Made by a program: the position numbers and the translations under genes. The notes beneath the pieces were generated by a model, which searched no databases, was not told where the DNA came from, and was given only the letters and a program-made list of their open reading frames with translations. 64,000 bases of DNA. It comes from an uncultured bacterium. Its GTDB lineage: Bacteria > Planctomycetota > UBA8742 > UBA2392. Positions 16,237 to 25,298 of the stretch are shown one piece after another; the first letter of the stretch is position 1, and each line of letters opens with the position of its first letter. The DNA lies in the NCBI GenBank assembly GCA_938014885.1, contig CALLQI010000018.1:434001-498000 (forward strand), written 5' to 3'.

Positions 16237-17853
16237 ATGTCACATGTAACCAAGCACGTCTTCATTACCGGCGGCGTCGTGTCGTCGTTGGGCAAGGGCC
16301 TGACCACGGCCTGCATCGGCGCATTGCTTGAGGCCCGCGGGCTGAAGGTGCGGATCCAGAAGTTCGACCCGTACATCAACGTGGACGCCGGCACCATGAA
16401 CCCCTTCCAGCACGGCGAAGTCTACGTCACGCAGGACGGCGGCGAAACCGACCTGGACCTGGGCCACTACGAGCGCTACACCTCGGCGCCGCTCTCTCGC
16501 GCCAGCAACATCACCAGCGGCCGCATCTACCACACCGTGATCGCCAAAGAGCGCAAGGGTGCTTACCTGGGCGGCTGCGTGCAGGTGGTCCCGCACATCA
16601 CCAATGAAATCAAGGCCAACATCCGCCAGAACGACGGCCCGGAAGTAGACATTGTGTTGTCTGAGCTGGGCGGCACCGCCGGCGACATCGAGGGCGCCGC
16701 TTTCCTTGAAGCCTTCCGCCAATTTGCCTACGACCACGGCCGCGACCACACGGTGTTCGTGCACCTGACTCTGGTGCCGTTCCTGCGCGCCAGCGGCGAG
16801 CTGAAGACCAAACCGACCCAGCAAAGCGTGGGCATACTGCGCCAGATCGGTATCCAGCCTGACATGCTGATCTGCCGCACCGAAAAGCCGATCACGCAGG
16901 AGATGCGCGACAAGATCGCGATGTTCTGCAACGTCGAAAAGAAGCACGTGTTCGAAGAGCGCGACGTCGAAAACACGATCTATGAACTGCCGCTGCAACT
17001 CAGCGCCGAAGGCGTGGACGAGGCACTGATCCGACGCCTGGGCCTGAGCGCGCCGCCGGCCAAGCTTGAGCCCTGGCAGGAAGTCGTGCACACCGTGACC
17101 AACCCCACCGCCACGGTGGACATTGCGGTCGTGGGCAAGTACGTCGAGCTGAAGGACGCTTACAAAAGCGTGTACGAATCCATCGACCACGCCGGCATCG
17201 CCAACAAGGTCGCGGTCAAGGTCCACCGCATCAACGCCGAAGAACTGACCGACGAAAACGCCGGCAAACGCCTGCGCGGCATGGCGGGCATCCTGGTGCC
17301 CGGCGGCTTCGGCGAGCGCGGCATTGAGGGCAAGATCAGCGCCGTGCGCTTTGCCCGCGAAAACAAAGTGCCGTACTACGGCCTGTGCCTTGGCATGCAG
17401 ATCGCCGTGATCGAGTTCGCCCGCCACGTCGCCGGCATGGCCGACGCCAACAGCACTGAATTCAGCCGCGAGACCCAGCACCCGGTCATCACGCTGCTCA
17501 AAGACCAGGTCAGCGTCAAAGACATGGGCGGCACCATGCGCCTTGGCGCGCAGCCCTGCAAGCTGGTCGAGGGCACGGTCGCCCGCGCGGCCTACGGCAC
17601 CGAGCTGGTGTCTGAGCGCCACCGCCACCGCTACGAGTTCAACAACCAGTTCCGCGGCCGCCTGACCGAAAGGGGCCTGGTGATCAGCGGCGTAAACCCG
17701 GAACTGGACCTGGTCGAAATCATCGAGCTGAAGGACCACCCGTTCTTCGTCGGCGTGCAGTTCCACCCCGAATTCCAGAGCAAACCGCTGCGGCCGCACG
17801 CACTGTTCACTGCGTTCATCAAGGCCTCGGCCGAGCGCAGCAAGGGCCGCTGA
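16237..17853 (+). CDS. pyrG: CTP synthase
   Basis: CTP synthase converts UTP to CTP using glutamine. At 538 residues it is full length. The synthase domain begins KHVFITGGVVSSLGKGLTTA, with the P-loop-like SSLGKG and DPYINVDAGTMNP. The C-terminal class I glutamine amidotransferase domain has PGGFGERG and the nucleophile Cys384 in GLCLGMQ, with the late His/Glu in VQFHPEFQSK. I chose the ATG at 16237 because MSHVTKHVFITGG matches the family start; the upstream frame lies in terminator sequence. Confidence 0.98.
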   Translation: MSHVTKHVFITGGVVSSLGKGLTTACIGALLEARGLKVRIQKFDPYINVDAGTMNPFQHGEVYVTQDGGETDLDLGHYERYTSAPLSRASNITSGRIYHTVIAKERKGAYLGGCVQVVPHITNEIKANIRQNDGPEVDIVLSELGGTAGDIEGAAFLEAFRQFAYDHGRDHTVFVHLTLVPFLRASGELKTKPTQQSVGILRQIGIQPDMLICRTEKPITQEMRDKIAMFCNVEKKHVFEERDVENTIYELPLQLSAEGVDEALIRRLGLSAPPAKLEPWQEVVHTVTNPTATVDIAVVGKYVELKDAYKSVYESIDHAGIANKVAVKVHRINAEELTDENAGKRLRGMAGILVPGGFGERGIEGKISAVRFARENKVPYYGLCLGMQIAVIEFARHVAGMADANSTEFSRETQHPVITLLKDQVSVKDMGGTMRLGAQPCKLVEGTVARAAYGTELVSERHRHRYEFNNQFRGRLTERGLVISGVNPELDLVEIIELKDHPFFVGVQFHPEFQSKPLRPHALFTAFIKASAERSKGR

Positions 17854-17936
17854 TCGCGCCGACTTGGCGACTCGTACGCTTTGTGTCACGCCGCAGGCTA
17901 TGTATGCTGCGGCCTTCCTTTGACTGGGGATGAACT

Positions 17937-18518
17937 ATGGAACGCTTGAAAAGACTGCCCTGGCGCCGCCTGCTGGCGCTGCTGGTGCTGGCGGCCGTTA
18001 TGGTCGCCTTCTGGGCCCAGCCGGTGCAGGGTGAAACCCGCTATGTGATCGTCGAAACGGGCAGCCCCAGCGCTGTGCTGCTGGATAAGGCCAGCAGCTT
18101 TGCCAAGGGCATCGCAACGCTGAAGCGCGACCAGGAAGTCGAAGTCCTGGACGAGAAGGCGCTCGCCGACGGCAAGACCTACATCAAAGTGCGCGTGAAA
18201 GACGGCGACAAAACGCTCGAGGGCTACGTCAAGCGCGTGATCCTGGGGACGGCAAAGGTAACCGTCGATGGCGAAGGCAGCGAAACCGTCGGCGCCACCG
18301 GCGCGGCCAAGCTGTCCAAGGGCCTCAACCAGGGCATCGAAGACGACATGGTGAAGCAGGACCCCCAAAAAACCGGCAAGGCCATTGAGCAGATCAACAA
18401 GCTTGAGGCCGCCCGCAACAAAGAACTCGGCGGCGACGCCAAGAACCCCGACCCGTCCAAGATGATCGAGAGTTACCGCAAGTTCGGGCAGGACGGTCGT
18501 CTGTTGGAGGGCAACTAA
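17937..18518 (+). CDS. Exported SH3-like domain protein
   Basis: This 193-residue protein has an N-terminal signal or anchor (RRLLALLVLAAVMVAFWAQ). An SH3b-like region follows (residues about 35-100: KGIATLKRDQEVEVLDEKAL, then TYIKVRVKDG and EGYVKRVIL), which is the usual layout of bacterial SH3 domains that bind cell wall or act as spacers. The C-terminal half is Lys/Glu-rich and helical. The downstream M48 protease gene begins 1 base after the stop, so the two are cotranscribed and probably act together in the periplasm. Confidence 0.75.
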   Translation: MERLKRLPWRRLLALLVLAAVMVAFWAQPVQGETRYVIVETGSPSAVLLDKASSFAKGIATLKRDQEVEVLDEKALADGKTYIKVRVKDGDKTLEGYVKRVILGTAKVTVDGEGSETVGATGAAKLSKGLNQGIEDDMVKQDPQKTGKAIEQINKLEAARNKELGGDAKNPDPSKMIESYRKFGQDGRLLEGN

Positions 18519-18519
18519 C

Positions 18520-19497
18520 ATGAACAGCACACAGAAAGTTGTGGTTGCGCTGGCAGCTGCCCTGGCCCTGACTTCGGGCTGCGCCTTCATCATGCGCACC
18601 GTCGAAAACATCACGCAGGCCGAGAAGGACCTTGAGGAAAGCCGCGTCGCGGACGACTACACGCCCAGCGAAGAGTACTACATCGGGCGCGGGACTTCGT
18701 CGTACATCGTGCAGACCTTCCCGATGGCGGACCCCGACAACACCAAGACCCGCGAGCAGATCAAATACTTGAACGAGATGGGCGGCTACATCCACGAAGC
18801 CAGCGCGACTGTGCCCCGCGACTACATGAAGCTGGGTAAGCACGTCGTGCGCAACGAAGACGAACGCCGTCGTATCCGCGACCTGGTGCTGTTCAAGGGT
18901 GTGCAGATCGGCCTGCTCGACACGGACGACGTCTGCGCCTTCGGTACCACCGGCGGCTTTGTCTGGATCAGCCGCGGCGCAATCAAAATGTGCCGCAGCG
19001 AAGACGAACTGGCGGCCCTGGTCTGCCACGAGCTCGGGCACGTGATGATGAATCACTCGATGGACGCCTACCGCGCCGCCAACAAAAACGCCATCGTCGC
19101 GGGCGCGGTCTCCAAGTCGCTCTTCCCCGGCGACAGCATCGGCAGCAAGTTCGGACAGATGGTCGTCGGCCTGGGCGAAGACATGATCACCAAGGGCTTC
19201 AACAAAGACCAGGAATTTGAGGCCGACCACTGGGGCACCCGCGCGCTGGCGGCCACCGGCTACGACCCCAACGCCATGGTGCGCCTGCTGGAAAGCGTGC
19301 AGGCATACGAGAAGGCGAACAGCGGCAAGAGCCAGTACCTGGGCAATCACCCCAAAGTCACCGACCGTATGGAAAAGGTGAAGCAGGCGATCAAGGACAT
19401 GATCGCCGCCAAGGAAATGCCCGAAGAGTTCAAGTCGATGAAAGAGCCAGGTCCGGCCGCACGACAGGGCCGATTCGAGCAGACCTTCAAGAGGTAG
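18520..19497 (+). CDS. M48-family zinc metalloprotease, lipoprotein
   Basis: This 325-residue protein has a lipoprotein signal (LALTSGCAF, lipobox TSGC) and an M48 peptidase domain. The active site HELGHVMMNH begins at His170, and the third zinc ligand lies in QEFEADHWGT. This layout matches periplasmic quality-control proteases such as BepA and LoiP. It is translationally close to the SH3-like gene (1-base gap). A bidirectional terminator follows. Confidence 0.92.
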   Translation: MNSTQKVVVALAAALALTSGCAFIMRTVENITQAEKDLEESRVADDYTPSEEYYIGRGTSSYIVQTFPMADPDNTKTREQIKYLNEMGGYIHEASATVPRDYMKLGKHVVRNEDERRRIRDLVLFKGVQIGLLDTDDVCAFGTTGGFVWISRGAIKMCRSEDELAALVCHELGHVMMNHSMDAYRAANKNAIVAGAVSKSLFPGDSIGSKFGQMVVGLGEDMITKGFNKDQEFEADHWGTRALAATGYDPNAMVRLLESVQAYEKANSGKSQYLGNHPKVTDRMEKVKQAIKDMIAAKEMPEEFKSMKEPGPAARQGRFEQTFKR

Positions 19498-19555
19498 CTG
19501 CTTGCCGGCGGGCAGCGTCATTGTCCGCCGCAGTCAACAGGCGCAGAAAAAAGCC

Positions 19556-19595
19556 ACTCCCCGGCCGAGACTGCTTCATCGGCCGGGGAGTTTGC
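19556..19595. terminator. Bidirectional intrinsic terminator
   Basis: A 13-bp perfect stem ACTCCCCGGCCGA with its complement has a 10-base loop. It is flanked by AAAAAAGCC on the left and TTTGCATT on the right, and sits between convergent genes. Confidence 0.85.
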
Positions 19596-19607
19596 ATTCT
19601 GGCACCA

Positions 19608-21122
19608 CTACAGCCAGCGGCTGAAGCTTCCGTAGCCGGCCTCGTGGTGCTGGCGGAAGAAGTGCAGGGCCATCGACCGTGCCGCCGTGGCCTGCTTGGC
19701 CTTGCTGCCTTCCGGGTACAGCCGCAGCGCGTTGGCTTGATGCTGCGCCAGCGCCATGATCTGCGGGCTGACGGCCGGGTCCAGGCTGTCCAGCTTCTGC
19801 TGCGCTTCCTCATGGTACTGGCGCGCAGCCTTGTCATCGACGCAGACCAGCGCCAGGTGCGCGCCGCAGGCCGCGTACGCGAAGTCCTGGGTCGGGCGCA
19901 CGGCCACGCGGGTGCGTTCAGCGCCCAACGCGGCCTCAAAGCCCTTCAGCACGTCTTTCACGTCGCCGCCTGAGGCCCGCAGCAGGCCCTTGGCATACAC
20001 GTCCCAGATGCTGCCCTGGGCCAGGCCCACGCGGTCGTCGTCTCCGTAGCGATCGACAATCTCTCTCAGGTGGGCGAAATCGTCGACGAGCGCCGCAAAG
20101 CGCAGCAGGGCCACGGCCTTGCTGTTGCTGTCTTCGCCGATGGCCGTGGCGTAGGCCAGCGGTGTCAAGCCGGACAGCAGCATGCTTTCAACCAGCTTGC
20201 CGCTGAAGCTGCGCTTGAGCTGGTCGGGCAGCACAGGGTAGGTGTCGTGCAGGTCGCGCAGGCCGTCGCGCATGTGCCCCAGCTCAATGTTCAAAATCGC
20301 GTGCAGGGCCTGCAGCTGCTTGTAACGGCCCCATTCCTTGCCCACGTCTTCGTACAGCGCCAGCGTGGCGCGGCAGATGCGGCGGGCCTCGCGGCAGCGG
20401 TCGGCGCGGTGCAGGCTGGCCACCAGGTTGATCGCCAGCGCCGCGTGGTCTTTATCGATGGTGACGTCACTGGCGGCGAGGCTTTTGACGAAGACCTTGC
20501 GCGAAAGCTCAAGTGCCCGCACCTGGTCGCCGTAGATGTGCTCATAGAATTCCTGCAGCCCGTCGAACTCGACATTGAGCTGCGGGTCGTCGCACAGCTT
20601 GCTGACCTGCAGCGCGGCCTTGCGGATTTCCGAGGCGCGCTGCTGGTCCATGTCCTGCAGCGCCTTTTTCAGGTTATCGAGCAATTCGCGGAACACGCTG
20701 CGGGTGCGCTTGTTCAGCACCGCGCGCAGGGCCTCATAGCGCTCGATGGCGTCGTTCAGCTCGCGCAGGACTTTCAGGTGATGTTGACCTGTCAAGGCGC
20801 CAAGTTTCATCTTGGCGACCTGGTTCATGGCCTCAACCAGTTCCAGCAGGTTGCTGGCCATTTCGCTGGTGCCGGCGCTGACGTCGGCCAGAAACGGCGT
20901 GCCTTCGCCGGTCATCAGCCAGGCCGGGTTTACACCCAGGCCGTTGATCACGGCGGTGCAGAACTCGGCCGGGATCTTGGTGGATTTCAGGTAGCGGTTG
21001 ACGGTGCTGACCAGCGTGTTGGTTTTGCGGGCGAGGTCTGATTGGCTGCGGTTCTTGACCAGCACCCGCATGCGTTCACGAATCTGGTCGTCAAACAGTT
21101 TAGGCACGACTTCCGAACCCAT
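19608..21122 (-). CDS. XRE-type HTH regulator with long helical (TPR-like) C-domain
   Basis: This 504-residue protein has an N-terminal Cro/CI-type helix-turn-helix (about residues 12-65: IRERMRVLVKNRSQSDLARK, then TNTLVSTVNRYLK). About 400 residues of helical pairs follow, resembling tetratricopeptide repeats (ARRICRATLALYEDVGKEWG, ADRCREA and others). XRE-TPR proteins often sense peptides or act as global regulators. I chose the ATG at 21122; the longer frame reaches into the operator region. Palindromes just upstream suggest autoregulation. Confidence 0.8.
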   Translation of the reverse strand: MGSEVVPKLFDDQIRERMRVLVKNRSQSDLARKTNTLVSTVNRYLKSTKIPAEFCTAVINGLGVNPAWLMTGEGTPFLADVSAGTSEMASNLLELVEAMNQVAKMKLGALTGQHHLKVLRELNDAIERYEALRAVLNKRTRSVFRELLDNLKKALQDMDQQRASEIRKAALQVSKLCDDPQLNVEFDGLQEFYEHIYGDQVRALELSRKVFVKSLAASDVTIDKDHAALAINLVASLHRADRCREARRICRATLALYEDVGKEWGRYKQLQALHAILNIELGHMRDGLRDLHDTYPVLPDQLKRSFSGKLVESMLLSGLTPLAYATAIGEDSNSKAVALLRFAALVDDFAHLREIVDRYGDDDRVGLAQGSIWDVYAKGLLRASGGDVKDVLKGFEAALGAERTRVAVRPTQDFAYAACGAHLALVCVDDKAARQYHEEAQQKLDSLDPAVSPQIMALAQHQANALRLYPEGSKAKQATAARSMALHFFRQHHEAGYGSFSRWL

Positions 21123-21444
21123 GGTCGTCTCCGGTATTGCGCAATCGCGAAGGTCAAGTACGCGATAGTATCGCATGCGCAAAGGCAATTGGCTATCGCG
21201 GATTGGGGAAACGCGAGTCGCGCCCTGGAAAGGCGTTCAGCCGCCAAGTTCGCCAAGGACCGCCAAGAACTGCATTGCATCTCTCCGCGTCTCAGCGTCT
21301 CCGCGAGAGACCGGCGTTGTAGTTACCCAATAAGCAGTCGCAGTCCTTCGTGGTGATTCGTGGCGCTTCGTGGTTCCCGCGCGGTTGCCCTTGAAGATCC
21401 GCCGCACCCTTGGTGGATCACGTGGCGCTTACTAACGTGCCGCC
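21123..21444. other. Regulatory region of the XRE gene plus dispersed repeats
   Basis: Near the XRE start there are two palindromes: ATTGCGCAAT (21136-21145) and GCGATA-G-TATCGC (21162-21174), with a further CTATCGC at about 21191. From 21236 to 21380 degenerate repeats appear (CTCTCCGCGTCTCAGCGTCT; TTCGTGGTGATTCGTGG), like those at 13.1 and 47.0 kb. No gene is seen. Confidence 0.6.
21162..21174 (-). promoter_or_regulatory. Candidate XRE operator
   Basis: The 13-bp inverted repeat GCGATA-G-TATCGC lies 40 bases upstream of the ATG of the XRE gene. An ATTGCGCAAT palindrome lies between it and the gene. Confidence 0.45.
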
Positions 21445-21726
21445 ATGGCCGAATGGACCCAGCAACAACGCGAAGACATCGTCAAACGCCTCACAGAGCG
21501 CGGCGTCAACCGCCCCTGCCCGCGCTGCGGCGGTGAGGCCTTCAGCCTGCTCAACGGCTACGCCGTGTTCGGCCTCGTCGATCAGCTCGAGGACGAACAC
21601 GTGCGCAACCTCGTACCCAGCGTATGCGTAACCTGCAGCCGCTGCGGCTTCCTCACGTTCCACGGGCTGGGCGCACTGGGCCTGCTGCGCAAAGACCAGC
21701 CCCTGCCCCCCGGCGCCACCGCCTAG
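21445..21726 (+). CDS. Small zinc-ribbon protein
   Basis: This 93-residue protein has two CxxC knuckles, CPRCGGEAF (about residues 25-33) and CSRCGFLTFHG (about 59-69), which would form one zinc ribbon. I do not recognise a specific family. Its TAG stop overlaps the TAG stop of the convergent gene through a shared CTAG (21723-21726). Confidence 0.75.
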   Translation: MAEWTQQQREDIVKRLTERGVNRPCPRCGGEAFSLLNGYAVFGLVDQLEDEHVRNLVPSVCVTCSRCGFLTFHGLGALGLLRKDQPLPPGATA

Positions 21727-24700
21727 TCACGCGGCATGGTAAACCGCGCCCGAACCGTGCGGCCGGAATCATCCACCTCAGTCTCCAAGACAGGCTCACG
21801 CGGAGTGTCCTGCAACTCCCGCTCAAAAGCCGCCACATCCCGAACCGCCTTGCCGTTGACCTTGTCGATCACCAACCCCTTCACCATGCCGGCCTTGGCG
21901 CCATCGGAGCCGTCCTCCACTTCGAGCACCCGCAGCCGGCCGTCTTCGCCCTCGCCCAGCACCAGGCCCCAACCCTTGACCGTGTAGCGCCGCACTATGC
22001 CAACCACGTCCGCGAGCACGCCGGTCTCAGGCGCGTCCAGCGGCTGTAACACGACCAGCGGCACGCCGTTGCCGACCACGCGCGATTCATCCACGGCCAC
22101 AAACGCCGTCTGCGAGCTTGCGAGGTTGTATCGCAGCGCGATGTCCTGGATCTCGAAGCGATGATCGAATTGCCATGGTGCTGCCGTCTGCTGCGCAATC
22201 AGGTCCGCAATGCGCTTGCGCGCCCAAAGCACCGGGATGGCCTCGTGCTTCTGGGCACGGGCGAGGTCGATGGCGAACTTGTGCTCGACCGGCGCGCCGT
22301 TGCGCCGCGCGCGCAGCGTGACGGTGTATTCGCCGTCGCCGAGAAACGAAGCCAGCACACACAGCGGCTCGCTGCCATACAGATCGCGCGGAATCTCACT
22401 TTGCGCATCACTGAGCTGCAGGCCTCCCCAATCGATCTCGATGTCCGTCATCACGGGGCTTTCCAGCATCGCGGCAAGGCTTGCGGCCGCGTCTGCCGCG
22501 TAGCTGTGATTGCGCGGGTAGCAGCAATGCGATCGGCCGTCGCCCTGGCGGGCGATGCCTTCAATCAGGTGATGATTGATCGAGGGTCCGACCCCAAAGG
22601 CAAAGAAGCGCGCCTGCTGCTTGCGTTGCGCGACCTCGGCCAGTACCTGCGCTTCGCCCTGGATGTACCCGTCTGTAAGGAACACGTACACCTGCAACGC
22701 GCCCAGGTCGTGCGGTGCATCCAGCGCTTTGCGCAGCCCCTGCAGCAACTCGGTCCCGCCGCCGGTGCCGGCCTTGGCCAGGAAGGTTTCAGCCTGCTTC
22801 AGCGTCGCTTCACTGCCGGCCTGCGCGCGGTCGAACAACGCCGCGGCCTCAGACGCGAACGAGATCAGGTTGAAGGTGTCGCCCGGCCTCAGCGTGGCCA
22901 GTGATTGCCGGACAACATCGCGGCACACGCGCGCGGGGTCGCCTGCCATGCTGCCGCTGACATCGACGACGTAGGTGATTTCCCGGCGCGTCACGTTTTC
23001 GTCGGTCAGCTCCTGCGGCGGTTGCAGTTGCAGCAGCAAGTGCGCGCCTTGCGGCCCGCGATGCGTCCACAGTGCGGCCTGCGCCCGCTCCGCCCCCGGG
23101 GTCCAGCGCAGCACGAAATCGCGATTGGTCGCGCTGGCTTCGCCGCCGTGGGTCACGGTCAGTGTGCCGTCGCGCCCCATGGCGGTCTCGATCGTGTGGT
23201 TCAAAGAGCGCACCTTTGACGCGTCAAGTGCCAGCCCCGGCGCCAGCTCGACCGCCACCTTCACGCGCCGGCCCGAGTCGCCCGTGTGCCGTGCGTCCAC
23301 GTCTTCGGGGTCGTCAACACCGTCGCCATCGCGGTCCGCCTGTGTCGCCACTCCGTAGCGCTTGCCGATGGTGAGCGGGAAGTTCCAGTCATATGCCCCG
23401 TCGCGGTAGGGCAACAGTTCGTGATAGCGCACTTCGATCACCACTTTGCCCGCGGCCTCAATGTTGGCGACCGACTGCGTGAACACGTTAGGGCGCTGCT
23501 GCGTCATCAGCGCCGCCTGCTGGCCGCGCGCCTTGGCCTCGCGGTAGGCCCGCACCGCCATCTGGCGCGGCAGCACGAGGCCGACGATGCGGCTGTCGCC
23601 GACCAGCATGGTGAAGCCGTTCACGGCTGCTTCGGCGGGCAGCGGGAAGGTGTAGGTCGCCTCCATGGTGCGGTCGAAGGGGTTGGTGAAGGTCTGCGTC
23701 AGCGTGGTGCTGGCGATGCCGCCGGTGATTACGGCGCGCACGTCAATGTCGCCGACGATGCCCGGCACGGCCTCAGCGCCCGGTCCGCCGAAGTGCAGTC
23801 CGCCTCGCAGCTCACTTGGGAGCTCGGGCTCGGGGTCTGGTGTCGCGTCTTTGTCCGTGTCGGGCGTAGCGGCCTCAGCCCTGGCTGCCGGCCGCAAGTA
23901 GCGCGCTTCGGTGTTCAGCACATTGGCGAAGGTGGCCGTGAGCATTGCGCGGTCCTGGCCTTCGCGAGGCTCCCACGAACCTTTGTGCTCACCCTCGCTG
24001 ACTTGCGTGTCCCGCACCAGTTTCGAAACCTTGCGCGTGAAGTCGTCCCAGTGCGGTCCGCCCATCTGGTACAGGCCCAACCCGGCCCAGTACCAGCTTT
24101 CGGGGCTGGAGTCAGCGGTCAGGTTTGTGATGACCTGGCCTGCCGCGCTCTGCGCATGAGCATGCTTTTGCGAGATGCTGCCTCTGCGAAGCAGGCAGAA
24201 AAGCCATGCCCCTGCATCAGCCACGCTGCCATTTCCAACCACCCGTGCCCCGTCCCGGTCCACCACCTCAAGCTGCAGGCCTGCCTCGATCTGTTTCAAC
24301 GCGTCCTGATTCTGGCCGATACCTACGTCCTCAAGCGCGGCCAATGCGCAATGCATCCACGCATGAGCCAGCAGGCTTGGCTCGAAGACGTTAGTGTGTC
24401 GAAGCCTGCACGTTTCGATCATCTCCCGAGCACGTTGAAGAATGTGCGGCAGTGCCTGATCGTGGCTGAGGCCGTAGTTTTCGGCGATGGCACAGGTAAG
24501 CATCAAGTGTGCGAGCAGGTCGGCCGCTGCTTGCAGCTGCACGAACGAGCCATCTTTTTTTTGCTGCTGGCGCTGGTGAATGAGCGCTGCACGCATTGGT
24601 GCTTTGTGCGGGCCCTCCTTGTGGGTGTACCCGGCCCCTGCAAACGCCAACATCGCCAACGCGACGTTGGCTGCGGTCTGGCTTCGTTCGGGTGAGTCGT

Positions 24701-25220
24701 CGGGCCAAACTCCGTCGACGGCCGAAGATGCCAGCCAAGCGAGCGCGCTTTCCAGCGGCTCGTTGCCCGGCCGACCGCCTCCTCCCCTTGCATTACGGTG
24801 GGCAAGTGCGGCCACTGGCCCCTTCGCTCCTCCGCCACCGCCGGCGCCTCCGCCCAGAGCCACTGCGGTCCGGTCCTGGTTCGGGCGCGGAGACTCCCAG
24901 TCGTCTCGCTGCTCCCCCGCCTTGCCCGCTCGCGGCCGGCGGTACTCCATGCCGCCTGAGCCCCTGGCGGGGCGTGGAAGGTCGGCGTTGGGTAAGTTCG
25001 CCGGGTCTTCGGACGAGTCGCTGAGTGCGTCCGGCGCGACAGGCCCGTATTGTGGCGGGGCCGCGATGCGAAGGCCTGGACTGCCTCCCACGGTCTCGCG
25101 GGCAACAATGATAACCTCGGGCTGCGTTGGCGCGGCCGGAGTATCCGAATTGCGGCCACACGCCGCGAGGAAGACAGTGAATACCGCCGCCCAAAGGGCG
25201 TACCGCGCGAAATGCCGCAT
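21723..25220 (-). CDS. Large lipoprotein with toroid-like, VIT, VWA and PDZ-like domains
   Basis: This 1165-residue envelope protein has a lipoprotein signal (AAVFTVFLAACGRN, lipobox LAAC) followed by a Gly/Pro/Arg-rich linker. A helical repeat region (about 150-430; ESALAWLASSAVDGVW, NVALAMLAFAGAG) resembles the alpha/alpha toroid of prenyltransferase/complement-like domains. A VIT domain follows (about 500-640; QTFTNPFDRTMEATYTFPLP). The VWA domain has the MIDAS motif DVSGSMAG (Asp753). A C-terminal PDZ-like segment reads GLVIDKVNGKAVRDVAAFER. The combination suggests metal-dependent surface or periplasmic protein binding; the function is unknown. I chose the start at 25220 because it gives a compact signal peptide. 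Confidence 0.82.
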   Translation of the reverse strand: MRHFARYALWAAVFTVFLAACGRNSDTPAAPTQPEVIIVARETVGGSPGLRIAAPPQYGPVAPDALSDSSEDPANLPNADLPRPARGSGGMEYRRPRAGKAGEQRDDWESPRPNQDRTAVALGGGAGGGGGAKGPVAALAHRNARGGGGRPGNEPLESALAWLASSAVDGVWPDDSPERSQTAANVALAMLAFAGAGYTHKEGPHKAPMRAALIHQRQQQKKDGSFVQLQAAADLLAHLMLTCAIAENYGLSHDQALPHILQRAREMIETCRLRHTNVFEPSLLAHAWMHCALAALEDVGIGQNQDALKQIEAGLQLEVVDRDGARVVGNGSVADAGAWLFCLLRRGSISQKHAHAQSAAGQVITNLTADSSPESWYWAGLGLYQMGGPHWDDFTRKVSKLVRDTQVSEGEHKGSWEPREGQDRAMLTATFANVLNTEARYLRPAARAEAATPDTDKDATPDPEPELPSELRGGLHFGGPGAEAVPGIVGDIDVRAVITGGIASTTLTQTFTNPFDRTMEATYTFPLPAEAAVNGFTMLVGDSRIVGLVLPRQMAVRAYREAKARGQQAALMTQQRPNVFTQSVANIEAAGKVVIEVRYHELLPYRDGAYDWNFPLTIGKRYGVATQADRDGDGVDDPEDVDARHTGDSGRRVKVAVELAPGLALDASKVRSLNHTIETAMGRDGTLTVTHGGEASATNRDFVLRWTPGAERAQAALWTHRGPQGAHLLLQLQPPQELTDENVTRREITYVVDVSGSMAGDPARVCRDVVRQSLATLRPGDTFNLISFASEAAALFDRAQAGSEATLKQAETFLAKAGTGGGTELLQGLRKALDAPHDLGALQVYVFLTDGYIQGEAQVLAEVAQRKQQARFFAFGVGPSINHHLIEGIARQGDGRSHCCYPRNHSYAADAAASLAAMLESPVMTDIEIDWGGLQLSDAQSEIPRDLYGSEPLCVLASFLGDGEYTVTLRARRNGAPVEHKFAIDLARAQKHEAIPVLWARKRIADLIAQQTAAPWQFDHRFEIQDIALRYNLASSQTAFVAVDESRVVGNGVPLVVLQPLDAPETGVLADVVGIVRRYTVKGWGLVLGEGEDGRLRVLEVEDGSDGAKAGMVKGLVIDKVNGKAVRDVAAFERELQDTPREPVLETEVDDSGRTVRARFTMPRD

Positions 25221-25298
25221 GGCCGAGCTCCAGCAAGCCATGCCCCGGGAAGGACCCCTACCAACGAGGGCCAGCCGCGGACGGTTCATCACAATCAC

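Noticed and set aside
16240..17889. Long minus-strand frame opposite pyrG
   Set aside because: A shadow of pyrG with Val/Ala/His-rich, non-protein-like composition.
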